From Gammaproteobacteria bacterium (lineage in GTDB: Bacteria > Pseudomonadota > Gammaproteobacteria > JAJFJF01): DNA of 64,000 bases. Below, piece by piece: positions 1-7,360 of the stretch. The notes under the pieces are model-generated. The model was not told the DNA's origin and did not search any database. It saw only the letters and a program-made list of their open reading frames with translations. How positions within the stretch are numbered: the stretch's first letter is position 1; each line of letters starts with the position of its first letter. The position numbers were made by a program, and so were the translations under genes. Location of the stretch: assembly GCA_021774255.1 (NCBI GenBank), contig JAJFJF010000017.1, forward strand, positions 1 to 64,000, read 5' to 3'.

Positions 1-13
1 CAAGAGTCAGTTA

Positions 14-53
14 CCCCCTCACCCTAACCCTCTCCCCCCACCGGGGGAGAGGG
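14..53. repeat. REP-like palindrome (CCCTCTCCCC family)
   Basis: A C-rich arm reading ACCCTCTCCCCCC faces GGGGGAGAGGG across a very short loop, preceded by the conserved CCCCTCACCCTAA lead-in. The same architecture recurs between genes at 11351-11391, 11437-11475, 17829-17857, 62739-62779 and 62889-62918, so this is a dispersed intergenic repeat family and not a local hairpin. Confidence 0.8.
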
Positions 54-153
54 AATGATTGATAGGGTACATGGTTCCTTATCCCGTGAACGCTTATGTT
101 TTTGCGGCCAAGGGCGCGACGAGGGCCCCCTAAAAATTAGGCGTGCTTCTGAA

Positions 154-171
154 ATTTCAGTAGAATGCAGG
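154..171 (+). promoter_or_regulatory. Putative promoter core for the lipoprotein gene at 215
   Basis: The string ATTTCAGTAGAATGCAGG contains a plausible -10 (TAGAAT) about 45 bases before the start codon. Nearly the same string, ATTTCAGTACAATGCAGG, lies about 52 bases before the bicupin lipoprotein gene at 61287. The sharing supports a functional promoter; no -35 was assigned. Confidence 0.4.
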
Positions 172-214
172 TACTTTTAAATAATAGATATTCATTAGCT
201 CAAGGAGACTCACG

Positions 215-1042
215 ATGAAGAAATTAACGTTTTTTGGCGCACTCAGTATGCTCGTCACGGCACTGACATTAAGTGGCTGCGGGAAAGACGCCGCCTTAGG
301 GCCCCAGCCACCCATTCAAGCAGAGCTGACAACACCTAATGTGGTAGAAGCCGGTGTATCAGGCAATTACATCTTAACAATGAATTACCGTGATGATGGG
401 CGCCCGGTGCTACCAGAAGATATTAAAGTGGTACACACTGAGCGTGTGCATTTGTTTATTGTGGACCCCAGCTTAGACGATTACCACCACGTGCATCCTA
501 CTGCGAGCGAAGCACCTGGTAATTATGACTTTCGTTTAACCCCCCAAGAGAGCGGCGAATACAAAGTGTTCGCAGAAGTCACGCTGTTACCTGAAGAAGT
601 ACGCTATTACATCCCACTGACATTTAATGTGGGCGGCAGCCCTAAAGACGTCACACCGACGGTGCAAGCCACTGCCGAACAAGATGGCCTTTATTTCACC
701 AGTTATTTTGGTGATAGCCCTCGAGATGATCAAACCGTTGTCGTTAATCGTGATTACATGATGACCATTGATATCAACGATGCCGATGGCAATGCGTTTA
801 CTGATTTAGAACCGGTCATGGGCGCTTTTGCACACATGGTGGCTTTTGCGGATGACCGCGATGAGTTAGTGCATGTACACCCGATGGGGGCGCAGCCACA
901 GTCAGACAACGATCGTGGCGGCCCCACCATGAAATTTCATTTAAAATTTAAACGCCCCGGTTATCATCGCATTTACGCGCAATTCCAAATCAATGGGCAA
1001 GACGTGTTTGTGCCCTTTGGCGTGGATGTTGTGAAACCGTAA
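215..1042 (+). CDS. Predicted lipoprotein with duplicated His-rich beta domain
   Basis: The 275-residue product begins with a lipoprotein signal peptide whose lipobox ends at LTLSGC, so it is probably anchored in the periplasmic face of an envelope membrane. It contains two related halves: VHLFIVDPSLDDYHHVHP near residues 78-95 and HMVAFADDRDELVHVHP near 207-223, each followed by beta-rich sequence typical of secreted Ig-like (YtkA/FixH-like) folds. The paired HHVHP and HVHP clusters look like metal ligands, perhaps copper; this is inference. An AAGGAG ribosome site lies just before the ATG. I do not recognise a named family, so the function is unassigned. Confidence 0.8.
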   Translation: MKKLTFFGALSMLVTALTLSGCGKDAALGPQPPIQAELTTPNVVEAGVSGNYILTMNYRDDGRPVLPEDIKVVHTERVHLFIVDPSLDDYHHVHPTASEAPGNYDFRLTPQESGEYKVFAEVTLLPEEVRYYIPLTFNVGGSPKDVTPTVQATAEQDGLYFTSYFGDSPRDDQTVVVNRDYMMTIDINDADGNAFTDLEPVMGAFAHMVAFADDRDELVHVHPMGAQPQSDNDRGGPTMKFHLKFKRPGYHRIYAQFQINGQDVFVPFGVDVVKP

Positions 1043-1114
1043 ATGACTTTTTTGTTAATTGGCATTGGCGGCTTTTTAGGCGCCAATGCCCGTTACCTTG
1101 ATAACAAACGCTGA
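1043..1114 (+). pseudogene. Apparent crcB (fluoride channel) N-terminal remnant
   Basis: Immediately after the preceding stop codon an ATG opens a 23-codon frame reading MTFLLIGIGGFLGANARYL and then four residues to a stop. The GGFLGAxxRYL pattern is the conserved first helix of CrcB/Fluc fluoride exporters, proteins of about 125 residues. Only the first helix remains, and the end of the opposite-strand amidotransferase gene (to 1093) overlaps it. I infer a truncated, dead gene; a chance resemblance over 19 residues is possible. Confidence 0.5.
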
Positions 1115-1842
1115 TGTGGCCGCTTCACCTCGCCGAACAATTTGGTGAACGCCCCAAAGGTGCGTTCGCTCAGCTGCTCTAAGGCGTGAATGTGGGTATC
1201 CGTTTCTTGTTGGATGACTTGCGGGTCAATTTTACCTTTTACCTCTGCCAAGTCATTTTGATTTTCCGGCACAACCAACCAACGCTCGACTAAAGGCTTG
1301 TCGACTTCCAAATGAAACTGCAAACCGTATACGTTATCGCGATAACGATAGGCTTGATTAGCGCAAAGTTTTGAGGTCGCAAGCAATTCAGCACCTGCAG
1401 GCAAGGTAAAGGTATCACCATGCCATTGAAATAACTTTTCTGTTTCTTGAAAGCAAGAAAACAAGGGGTCAACTTTGCCTGCTTGCGTGACGGACACATC
1501 ATACCAACCAATTTCTTTTTCAGGATTAGGGAACACTTCAGCCCCTAAGGCTTTAGCGATCAATTGCGACCCTAAACAAATACCTAAAATAGGAATATCT
1601 TTTTCTAAGGCTTGTTGAATGAGTTTCACTTCCGTCGCTAAGTGTGGGTATTCGTCCATCTGATTCACACTCATTGATCCACCCAACACAATCAGCCCGT
1701 CGACACGACGCAAGCTCGGCTGCGCATCGGGGTGGCGCCCAAAATTAACGTAGCGAATGCGAAAACCCTCGCGTTTCAATAAGGGATGAAACGTACCTAA
1801 TATTTCATAAGGGACATGTTGGCAGACAACTAATTTTTTCAT
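1093..1842 (-). CDS. Class I glutamine amidotransferase (GMP synthase-like domain)
   Basis: The 249-residue protein is a stand-alone class I glutamine amidotransferase of the type often annotated as GMP synthase-like or YfeJ-like. The nucleophile elbow GICLGSQ carries the catalytic Cys near residue 93, and QFHLEV near residues 181-186 supplies His and Glu of the triad. No synthase domain is fused, so the acceptor reaction is unknown; relatives hydrolyse gamma-glutamyl bonds or donate ammonia. The last codons run antisense through the crcB-like remnant, suggesting that the 3' end was formed by loss of neighbouring sequence. It is monocistronic on the minus strand. Confidence 0.85.
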   Translation of the reverse strand: MKKLVVCQHVPYEILGTFHPLLKREGFRIRYVNFGRHPDAQPSLRRVDGLIVLGGSMSVNQMDEYPHLATEVKLIQQALEKDIPILGICLGSQLIAKALGAEVFPNPEKEIGWYDVSVTQAGKVDPLFSCFQETEKLFQWHGDTFTLPAGAELLATSKLCANQAYRYRDNVYGLQFHLEVDKPLVERWLVVPENQNDLAEVKGKIDPQVIQQETDTHIHALEQLSERTFGAFTKLFGEVKRPHQRLLSR

Positions 1843-1910
1843 ACGGTGTTAATCAGATTAAGAAAGCAATTCGCCATGACAGTTAGCAGAAAATATTTAT
1901 CAGACCTTTT

Positions 1911-1992
1911 GCGAAATTCGCTGTGGCGAGTGAAGTGCGAGGCACGAGCAGCACAGTAACAAAGCAACTCAAAGCCACAGTTAGCATTTCGC
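1911..1992. repeat. Long imperfect inverted repeat between two genes
   Basis: Arms GCGAAATTCGCTGTGGC (1911-1927) and GCCACAGTTAGCATTTCGC (1974-1992) are complementary apart from a small bulge and are separated by about 46 bases. It lies directly downstream of the response-regulator stop codon (minus strand) and upstream of the amidotransferase. It could be a terminator-like structure or a miniature mobile element; no T-run follows. Confidence 0.5.
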
Positions 1993-1993
1993 T

Positions 1994-2614
1994 TTATTTA
2001 GCGCTAGATTTATAGATCATCACCATCTTAACTAGCTCTGCTAACGAACTCGCATGCATCTTTTTCATGATTTTAGCACGATGCATTTCAACGGTTTTAC
2101 TGCTGATCCCTAATTCATACGAAATAATTTTATTCAGCTTGCCGGCGACCACACACTCTAGCACTTCTTTTTCACGCGCAGACAGCAAAGAAAAGCGCGC
2201 AGCAATGGTATCAACCTCAATGGAAGTTTTACGTTTGCCATCATCGATACTGATGGCTCTGTGCACGAGATCAATTAATTGTTGCTCATTGAAAGGTTTT
2301 GTTAAAAAATCAAGCGCGCCTTTTTTCATCGCTTTGACGGCGACAGGCACATCATGGTGGCTAGTAATAAAAATAATGGGGATCTGCGCTTTTTTCTCAA
2401 GCAACACTTCTTGTAATTCTAAGCCGCTAATTTCGGGCATACGAATATCGAGCAATAAACACCCTGAACGGGTATTGTCAAAATCATCAATGAATTTCTG
2501 CGAGCTGGTGTAATACTCTACGTCTAGGCCAACGGATTTCATCAGCCAATGCATGGATTTACATGTGGCCTCATCGTCATCAACAATAAAAACGCAGGGT
2601 TTATGTGTGAACAT
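1994..2614 (-). CDS. FixJ/NarL-type response regulator
   Basis: The 206-residue protein has an N-terminal receiver domain and a C-terminal LuxR-type helix-turn-helix. Receiver landmarks are the acidic cluster VDDDE (12-15), phospho-acceptor Asp56 in LLLDIRMPE, the Thr/Ser in FITSHHD and the Lys in FLTKPF. The output domain shows LSAREKEVLECV and SSKTVEMHRAKIMKKM, the usual GerE/LuxR pattern. I choose the ATG at 2614 and not the one nine codons upstream because AGGAGG sits six bases before it. No histidine kinase is adjacent, so its partner must be elsewhere. Its targets are unknown. Confidence 0.9.
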   Translation of the reverse strand: MFTHKPCVFIVDDDEATCKSMHWLMKSVGLDVEYYTSSQKFIDDFDNTRSGCLLLDIRMPEISGLELQEVLLEKKAQIPIIFITSHHDVPVAVKAMKKGALDFLTKPFNEQQLIDLVHRAISIDDGKRKTSIEVDTIAARFSLLSAREKEVLECVVAGKLNKIISYELGISSKTVEMHRAKIMKKMHASSLAELVKMVMIYKSSAK

Positions 2615-2844
2615 ATTCGCCTCCTCTATATGCTTGTTCACGATGTCTTCTTATTCCATGAAGCACAATATTCTCATAGCGACCTTAATATGGCGTATTG
2701 TTTGATTCTAACACACCTTTGAGAAACACCACACGCATTGCGCGGCTAGTGTAAACCCTAGGTGTGCCGCGAACCCAAATCTCTAGACAATTAAACCAAT
2801 TAAATGCAATAATTCAATTGAAACTTTAGTGTAAAGGGCATGTC

Positions 2845-3054
2845 ATGGAGACTCAACTTTTAGAAAACCCCGAGCTAAGCTCACTGGAAAAATACACTGA
2901 GCTGTTGATACGCGAATACATTGGTCTTAAAAAATCGTACCAAACCTTGCGCACTTCTCATCAGCAGCTGAAGCAGGAGCATTCTCAAGTTGTTCATAAA
3001 AATCAACAAGCTAAAGCACGTTTACAAGCTTTATTTGCTCGCTTGCAGCCATAG
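2845..3054 (+). CDS. zapB: ZapB-like short coiled-coil cell-division protein (TIGR02449 type)
   Basis: The 69-residue protein is almost entirely an alpha-helical coiled coil: LEKYTELLIREYIGLKKSY is followed by heptads rich in Gln, Lys and Leu up to the end. Short coiled-coil proteins encoded directly before zapA in gammaproteobacteria belong to the TIGR02449/ZapB-like group and are thought to help organise the FtsZ ring with ZapA. It lies 11 bases upstream of zapA, so the two are probably co-transcribed. Family assignment rests on size, coiled coil and position, not on a catalytic motif. Confidence 0.75.
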   Translation: METQLLENPELSSLEKYTELLIREYIGLKKSYQTLRTSHQQLKQEHSQVVHKNQQAKARLQALFARLQP

Positions 3055-3065
3055 GGATTGATAGC

Positions 3066-3398
3066 ATGACGCACGAAGCACCTACTCCTACCGCTGTCAC
3101 GATTCTTGGCCAAACGCTACGCATTACCTGCCCACCCGATGAGCAAGATGCCCTGATTAAGTCAGCGGAATTCTTAGATAAAAAAATGCAAGATTTGCGT
3201 GCTCGCAGTGCAGTTGGCAACAATGAGCGCATTGCCATTATGGCGGCGCTTAATATTGCACACGAATACTTGAACTTACAAAATAACCAACAACAAGCAA
3301 CGCATTTAAATGAACAGATCAACGGCTTACTCAATAAAGTGCGTACCTGCTTACAAAGCGAGCCTGAACAAGCCGCTAAGACATTGGCATTAACGTAA
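3066..3398 (+). CDS. zapA: Cell division protein ZapA
   Basis: This 110-residue protein matches ZapA, the FtsZ-ring cross-linker. The N-terminal beta-hairpin domain reads VTILGQTLRITCPPDEQDAL, as in ZapA proteins that copy the I-L-G-x-x-Y/L-x-I-x-C pattern, followed by AAEFLDKKM-like helix sequence and a long C-terminal coiled coil (IAIMAALNIAHEYLNLQNN onward) that mediates dimerisation. It follows the ZapB-like gene and precedes the 6S RNA gene, the classic gammaproteobacterial order zapA-ssrS-ygfA. Confidence 0.92.
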   Translation: MTHEAPTPTAVTILGQTLRITCPPDEQDALIKSAEFLDKKMQDLRARSAVGNNERIAIMAALNIAHEYLNLQNNQQQATHLNEQINGLLNKVRTCLQSEPEQAAKTLALT

Positions 3399-3419
3399 CC
3401 TTTGCGTTATATTTATTAA

Positions 3420-3606
3420 TAGGCCCTGCGCTGTACGTCAGTAGATATGTTCTTGAGCTTATAATGAACATAGGAGGCTTATGCTTGGTGTGTTGTGCAT
3501 ACCATCATGGCAACGTGTTGGAAGCCTGATCGTCAATCTCTGCCTACCCCTTGAACTAACCACGTTCGAGGACAGACGCTACAACGGCAGTGTGGGGTTT
3601 TTTTAT
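3420..3606 (+). ncRNA. ssrS: 6S RNA (ssrS)
   Basis: Between zapA and ygfA there is no ORF but a segment of about 185 bases whose ends pair: GCCCTGCGCTGTACGT near 3423-3438 with ACGGCAGTGTGGGG near 3586-3599. The 3' half contains CCCCTTGAACTAACC...GTTCGAGG followed by ACAGACGCTACAACGGCAG, very like the conserved 3' arm of enterobacterial 6S RNA. 6S RNA mimics an open promoter and sequesters sigma-70 RNA polymerase. It is normally followed and co-transcribed with ygfA, as here. Exact ends are estimates. Confidence 0.8.
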
Positions 3607-3614
3607 TAACGACT

Positions 3615-4214
3615 ATGACAGATCGCCAATCCATACGGGCTGCTATTCGGCAACAACGGCAGCAGCTAACTGCAGCAGAAAATCAAGCCGCTAGTCAGCA
3701 ACTCAGCAATCATCTTGCAAACACGCCCTTATTTTTACGCAGCCAACATATTGCAGTTTATGTTGCTAACGATGGTGAAATTGATCCACTCCCCCTGGTG
3801 AAGCAAGGCCAAGCGCTGAACAAGCGTTTCTATTTGCCTGTACTCACTGCTGATAAATTAGATTTTCGTCATTATCAGCTTGATGCCCCCATGACGCTCA
3901 ACCATTGCGGGATCCCCGAGCCGCATGAAGACCATAGCCACACACACCCTATTACAGAATTAGATCTTGTTTTGTTGCCTTTGGTTGCCTTTGACGGCCG
4001 CGGCAATCGCCTTGGCATGGGTGCGGGTTATTACGATAAAAGTTTTGCTTTTTTAAATGCACCTGAGCGCACTGCACGCACAGCAACGCGTTCTCTGCCC
4101 CCTGTGTTACTGGGGCTGGCTTATGATTTCCAGCAAGTCGATGCAATTGCGTCCCAAGCGTGGGACGTGCCTTTGCAAGGCATTGTGACAGAATCAGGGT
4201 TACGCTTTTTTTAG
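3615..4214 (+). CDS. ygfA: 5-formyltetrahydrofolate cyclo-ligase
   Basis: The 199-residue protein is the MTHFS family enzyme that converts 5-formyl-THF to 5,10-methenyl-THF using ATP, recycling an inhibitory folate. Signature sequence is the phosphate-binding loop GNRLGMGAGYYDKSF near residues 130-144, preceded by LVLLPLVAFD. The N-terminal basic helix (SIRAAIRQQRQQL) is typical. It follows 6S RNA directly, the widespread ssrS-ygfA arrangement, and probably shares its transcript. Confidence 0.93.
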   Translation: MTDRQSIRAAIRQQRQQLTAAENQAASQQLSNHLANTPLFLRSQHIAVYVANDGEIDPLPLVKQGQALNKRFYLPVLTADKLDFRHYQLDAPMTLNHCGIPEPHEDHSHTHPITELDLVLLPLVAFDGRGNRLGMGAGYYDKSFAFLNAPERTARTATRSLPPVLLGLAYDFQQVDAIASQAWDVPLQGIVTESGLRFF

Positions 4215-4246
4215 AATAATGTTTAGTAGGATGGAATGATATTAAG

Positions 4247-4711
4247 ATGAATTATTGGTTAATCAAATCAGAGCCCGGTGCCTTTAGCATTGATGACTTG
4301 GCCAAATCGCCACGCAAAACCACACACTGGGACGGTGTGCGAAATTATCAGGCACGCAATATGATGCGCGATCAAATGCGCCGTGGCGATCAAGCATTTT
4401 TCTACCACTCAAACTGCAAGCCACCTGGCATTGTGGGGATTGTTGAAATCGTGAAAGAAGGCTATCCAGACTTTACGGCATTTGATCCAGAAGATCATCA
4501 CTTTGATCCTAAAAGCGACCCGGACAAACCCACTTGGTATATGGTCGATGTGAAACTCAAACAAACGTTTAACGATATGCTTTCGCTTGACCAAATTAAA
4601 GCGGTGCCCGGGTTAGGCGATTTTGCACTCACCCGCAAAGGCAACCGCTTATCGGTGATGCCCGTCTCTGCGCAGCAATGGCATAAACTGGTGAAACTAG
4701 CCAGCAGTTAG
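4247..4711 (+). CDS. EVE domain-containing protein
   Basis: The 154-residue protein is one complete EVE domain (PUA-like fold): it opens MNYWLIKSEPGAFSIDDL, continues HWDGVRNYQARNMMRDQMRRGDQAFFYHSN and includes VGIVEIVKEGYPD and WYMVDVKL, all hallmarks of the family that also contains human THYN1. EVE domains bind modified bases in nucleic acids. In bacteria this stand-alone type is commonly encoded near ygfA/zapA, as here, 32 bases after ygfA. The substrate is not known. Confidence 0.9.
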   Translation: MNYWLIKSEPGAFSIDDLAKSPRKTTHWDGVRNYQARNMMRDQMRRGDQAFFYHSNCKPPGIVGIVEIVKEGYPDFTAFDPEDHHFDPKSDPDKPTWYMVDVKLKQTFNDMLSLDQIKAVPGLGDFALTRKGNRLSVMPVSAQQWHKLVKLASS

Positions 4712-4747
4712 CCGTTAACGGTGACAGCTGCAACTGACGGTAGTTCA

Positions 4748-4966
4748 CTATTCGCCAGTTTGGCTTTCTTCAGTGTCCGCGTCTGGATCAAAACCGAAGA
4801 TACAATATTTGGCGTAATCGGCTGCTTCGTTGGCTGTCCAATCACCTTTTGGTTTCTCATCCATTTTTTCGCACCAGCGCTCACTGCCGACGGGCGCGCA
4901 GGCCACCAGCAAACACAGTGTACTGCTTAACAATAATGCCAAACCCCAATGTTTTCTCTTACTCAT
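4748..4966 (-). CDS. Small DUF3012 lipoprotein
   Basis: A 72-residue lipoprotein: signal peptide LALLLSSTLCLLVAC with lipobox Cys near residue 23, then VGSERWCEKMDEKPKGDWT and NEAADYAKYCIF, the conserved core of DUF3012. The function of DUF3012 is unknown. AAGGAG lies before the ATG. It starts 14 bases after the glycosyltransferase stop codon and so is probably the last gene of that operon. Confidence 0.88.
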   Translation of the reverse strand: MSKRKHWGLALLLSSTLCLLVACAPVGSERWCEKMDEKPKGDWTANEAADYAKYCIFGFDPDADTEESQTGE

Positions 4967-4980
4967 TCCCTTTCTCCTTT

Positions 4981-5883
4981 TTATTTTTGTTCAATAATAA
5001 GCTGTGCCAATAATCCAAAAAATAAAGTTTGCAACCCAAAGAATACAGAACCCAATACCAAATTAACACTCACGACTGGCTTAGGTGTGATGCCTAAGAA
5101 ATACTGGGCAACTTGATAGAAAAATACGAGCATCGCTACCCCTAAAAATGCAAGGCCGATGGGCGCAAAAATTTTCATCGGCCGAACGCCCACGATGACC
5201 GAGACCAATTGAGGCAACACTTTAAAAGGATATTTAAGTGAAATAAATGATTTTCCAGTATTGCGTTTTTCAAAGCTCACTGAAACATGTTCGAAGCGCA
5301 TGCCCTTATGATAGGCATCCAGTAAAATTTGCTGCGTGTAATTATAGTTACCCGGCAAGCGAAAAACCTGCAAATAAGCACGATTCACAGCAAAAATGCC
5401 TGGTTGGCTATCTTTCAACTGCCACCCTGTTAACCAACGCATTAATCGTGTAAACACGATATTGCCCATTCGACGCACGAATGGCATTTTGTATTTAATT
5501 TGATTAAACCGGTGACCATATACGACATCGGCTTCATCTTTTACAATAGGGTCAATAACTTTAGCAATGTCGTCAGGTGAATGCTGTAGATCGGCATCAA
5601 ACTTAACGACTATCGATGCATTATCTGTGCGCGCTGCGCTTAAACCACTGCGCACAGCCGCCCCCAACCCTTGATTGACCCGATGCGAAATAATACGGTC
5701 AGCACCTGCTTCACTTGCCAACCGCGCTGTTTCATCACGCGAGCCATCATTCACGACATACACTTTTAAATCCAGACCTAATTGTTTAATGGGGTCGCGC
5801 TTTGCCAAAAGTGAGGTAATGGTTTGCGAGATACTGTCTGCTTCATTATAAGCCGGGACAATCACAATTAATTTATCTTGCAT
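4981..5883 (-). CDS. Family 2 glycosyltransferase, DPM/GtrB-like, membrane-anchored
   Basis: The 300-residue protein has a GT-A domain with VPAYNEADSI near the N-terminus and the metal-binding DADLQHSPDD near residues 98-107, then two hydrophobic helices near residues 230-255 and 270-295. This layout is that of polyprenyl-phosphate sugar transferases (dolichol-phosphate-mannose synthase/GtrB/ArnC type), which load a sugar on a lipid carrier at the inner membrane. The ATG at 5883 overlaps the end of the upstream membrane gene by 11 bases, implying translational coupling; an upstream GTG is possible. The GT-C-like neighbour is the likely user of the lipid-linked sugar. Confidence 0.88.
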   Translation of the reverse strand: MQDKLIVIVPAYNEADSISQTITSLLAKRDPIKQLGLDLKVYVVNDGSRDETARLASEAGADRIISHRVNQGLGAAVRSGLSAARTDNASIVVKFDADLQHSPDDIAKVIDPIVKDEADVVYGHRFNQIKYKMPFVRRMGNIVFTRLMRWLTGWQLKDSQPGIFAVNRAYLQVFRLPGNYNYTQQILLDAYHKGMRFEHVSVSFEKRNTGKSFISLKYPFKVLPQLVSVIVGVRPMKIFAPIGLAFLGVAMLVFFYQVAQYFLGITPKPVVSVNLVLGSVFFGLQTLFFGLLAQLIIEQK

Positions 5884-7354
5884 TTTCAGAGTCCAACATG
5901 AGTGGTTCACTATCAGAATGTCGTTTTATTTTTGCTAGCAGTACTGATACAACATAAAAAAAACAGACAACTAAAACAGGCAACAGCGGCTCACTGTAAC
6001 GTGGGATATAGTGCGTCAAGCCCGCATGCATAAAATAACTATACCACGCCGGCAATGTGAATATCAGCATCACATTACGTCGTTTTATGCCAATAATGGT
6101 GGTGATAAACAAACCCAGGAACAAGAAAAAAGAGAATGCGTAACGCTTGATAAAAATCCCACGCTGCGCAAAAAACGGCACCAGCGCAATCTGCATAGTC
6201 AGATTATTTTTAATAACTGTCACCGCCGCCCGCTGTTTGTTCTCATCTGTTATCACTAAACCTGTTTCTACCATCCACTGCTCCGTGGCACCTAATCCTA
6301 ATTTTGAACGCCTGTAATACCCTTCTGGGTTATTGCGATAAAAATTAGTGTAACGCTCCTCATCAATAAAAGAAGAGGATAACCGCTTTAACACCGGATT
6401 AAAGTAAATAAGTCCGAGAAAATAATCTTCCCACGACATTGTTGTAAATTCTGCACGTATTGCTAATAACTCCCCTGCCCGCTTCGACACACTAAAATCA
6501 CCCACCTGCACTGCATTGCGCGTCATCCACGCACCAACGGCTAACCAACTCACCAATAACAACAAGACGAAACTGCCTATCCATTTTTTCTGCCATAACA
6601 CTGGCTTGAATAAGGTCAGTAAGGGCAAACCAACGCTTAATAAAATTAACCAATAAAAAAATACAGCCTTGGTCAGCACTAACAAACCAAGAAGCAGCCC
6701 GCACAAACACCCCATCCACCATTTTTTATCCCTCACAAGCACCGCTAGAAAATAGGAATGTAATAATAAAAAGAGCGCTGCAAGGTGATCAGTATAAAAT
6801 CGGTTTACAAAATGGCTTGTACAAAATACAAAGCCGACCGCTGCAGCGGCCGTCAAACTTAATATTGCATTTTTTAGAAAACTTTGCGCGATAAAATAAG
6901 TTGATAACGCAATCAGCAATGCAATCAAGACATGCAGCATCTTGATCGTTTTATACGCAGGCGTACAGATTGTCTCCTGTTCAAGAAAACAAGCCTGTTT
7001 GATACCCTCATGCCAATCCATCGCGATACGCATCACACCCGCCAACAAGAAAGAATAGACAGGCTCACGATGATGAGTAGGCATCACTTTCCCATCATCT
7101 GCATCCAAGTAAGAGAACACACCATATTGCGCAATATTATAAGCGGCACCGATATTTTGGCGGCCATCACTACCTGGGTTGGGGACGGATAAGTTTATCT
7201 TTTGGAGGCCAAACAGCATCAAGGAAAGTAAAATAGCGCATAGCAAACTGAGGCGAATAAAAGGAGACTCGTTTATCAGCTTGCTCTCCAGAAGATTTTT
7301 TGTCCTTAACAATGCTATCATATCATCAATGTAAAATTCATAAAGCGTTGCCAT
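5873..7354 (-). CDS. Polytopic membrane protein, probable GT-C family glycosyltransferase
   Basis: The product (493 residues from the ATG at 7354) has about ten hydrophobic segments. A first periplasmic loop after the first helix contains NPGSDGRQNIGAAYNIAQYG and THHREPVYSFLLAGV, resembling the acidic-residue loop of GT39/ArnT-like enzymes that transfer sugars from polyprenyl phosphate to periplasmic acceptors. No family is certain. AAGG lies shortly before the 7354 ATG, which I prefer over a longer frame to 7468 that would run through the divergent gene. It is coupled to the GT2 gene, whose lipid-linked product may be its donor. Confidence 0.7.
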   Translation of the reverse strand: MATLYEFYIDDMIALLRTKNLLESKLINESPFIRLSLLCAILLSLMLFGLQKINLSVPNPGSDGRQNIGAAYNIAQYGVFSYLDADDGKVMPTHHREPVYSFLLAGVMRIAMDWHEGIKQACFLEQETICTPAYKTIKMLHVLIALLIALSTYFIAQSFLKNAILSLTAAAAVGFVFCTSHFVNRFYTDHLAALFLLLHSYFLAVLVRDKKWWMGCLCGLLLGLLVLTKAVFFYWLILLSVGLPLLTLFKPVLWQKKWIGSFVLLLLVSWLAVGAWMTRNAVQVGDFSVSKRAGELLAIRAEFTTMSWEDYFLGLIYFNPVLKRLSSSFIDEERYTNFYRNNPEGYYRRSKLGLGATEQWMVETGLVITDENKQRAAVTVIKNNLTMQIALVPFFAQRGIFIKRYAFSFFLFLGLFITTIIGIKRRNVMLIFTLPAWYSYFMHAGLTHYIPRYSEPLLPVLVVCFFYVVSVLLAKIKRHSDSEPLMLDSENAR

Positions 7355-7360
7355 TATACC

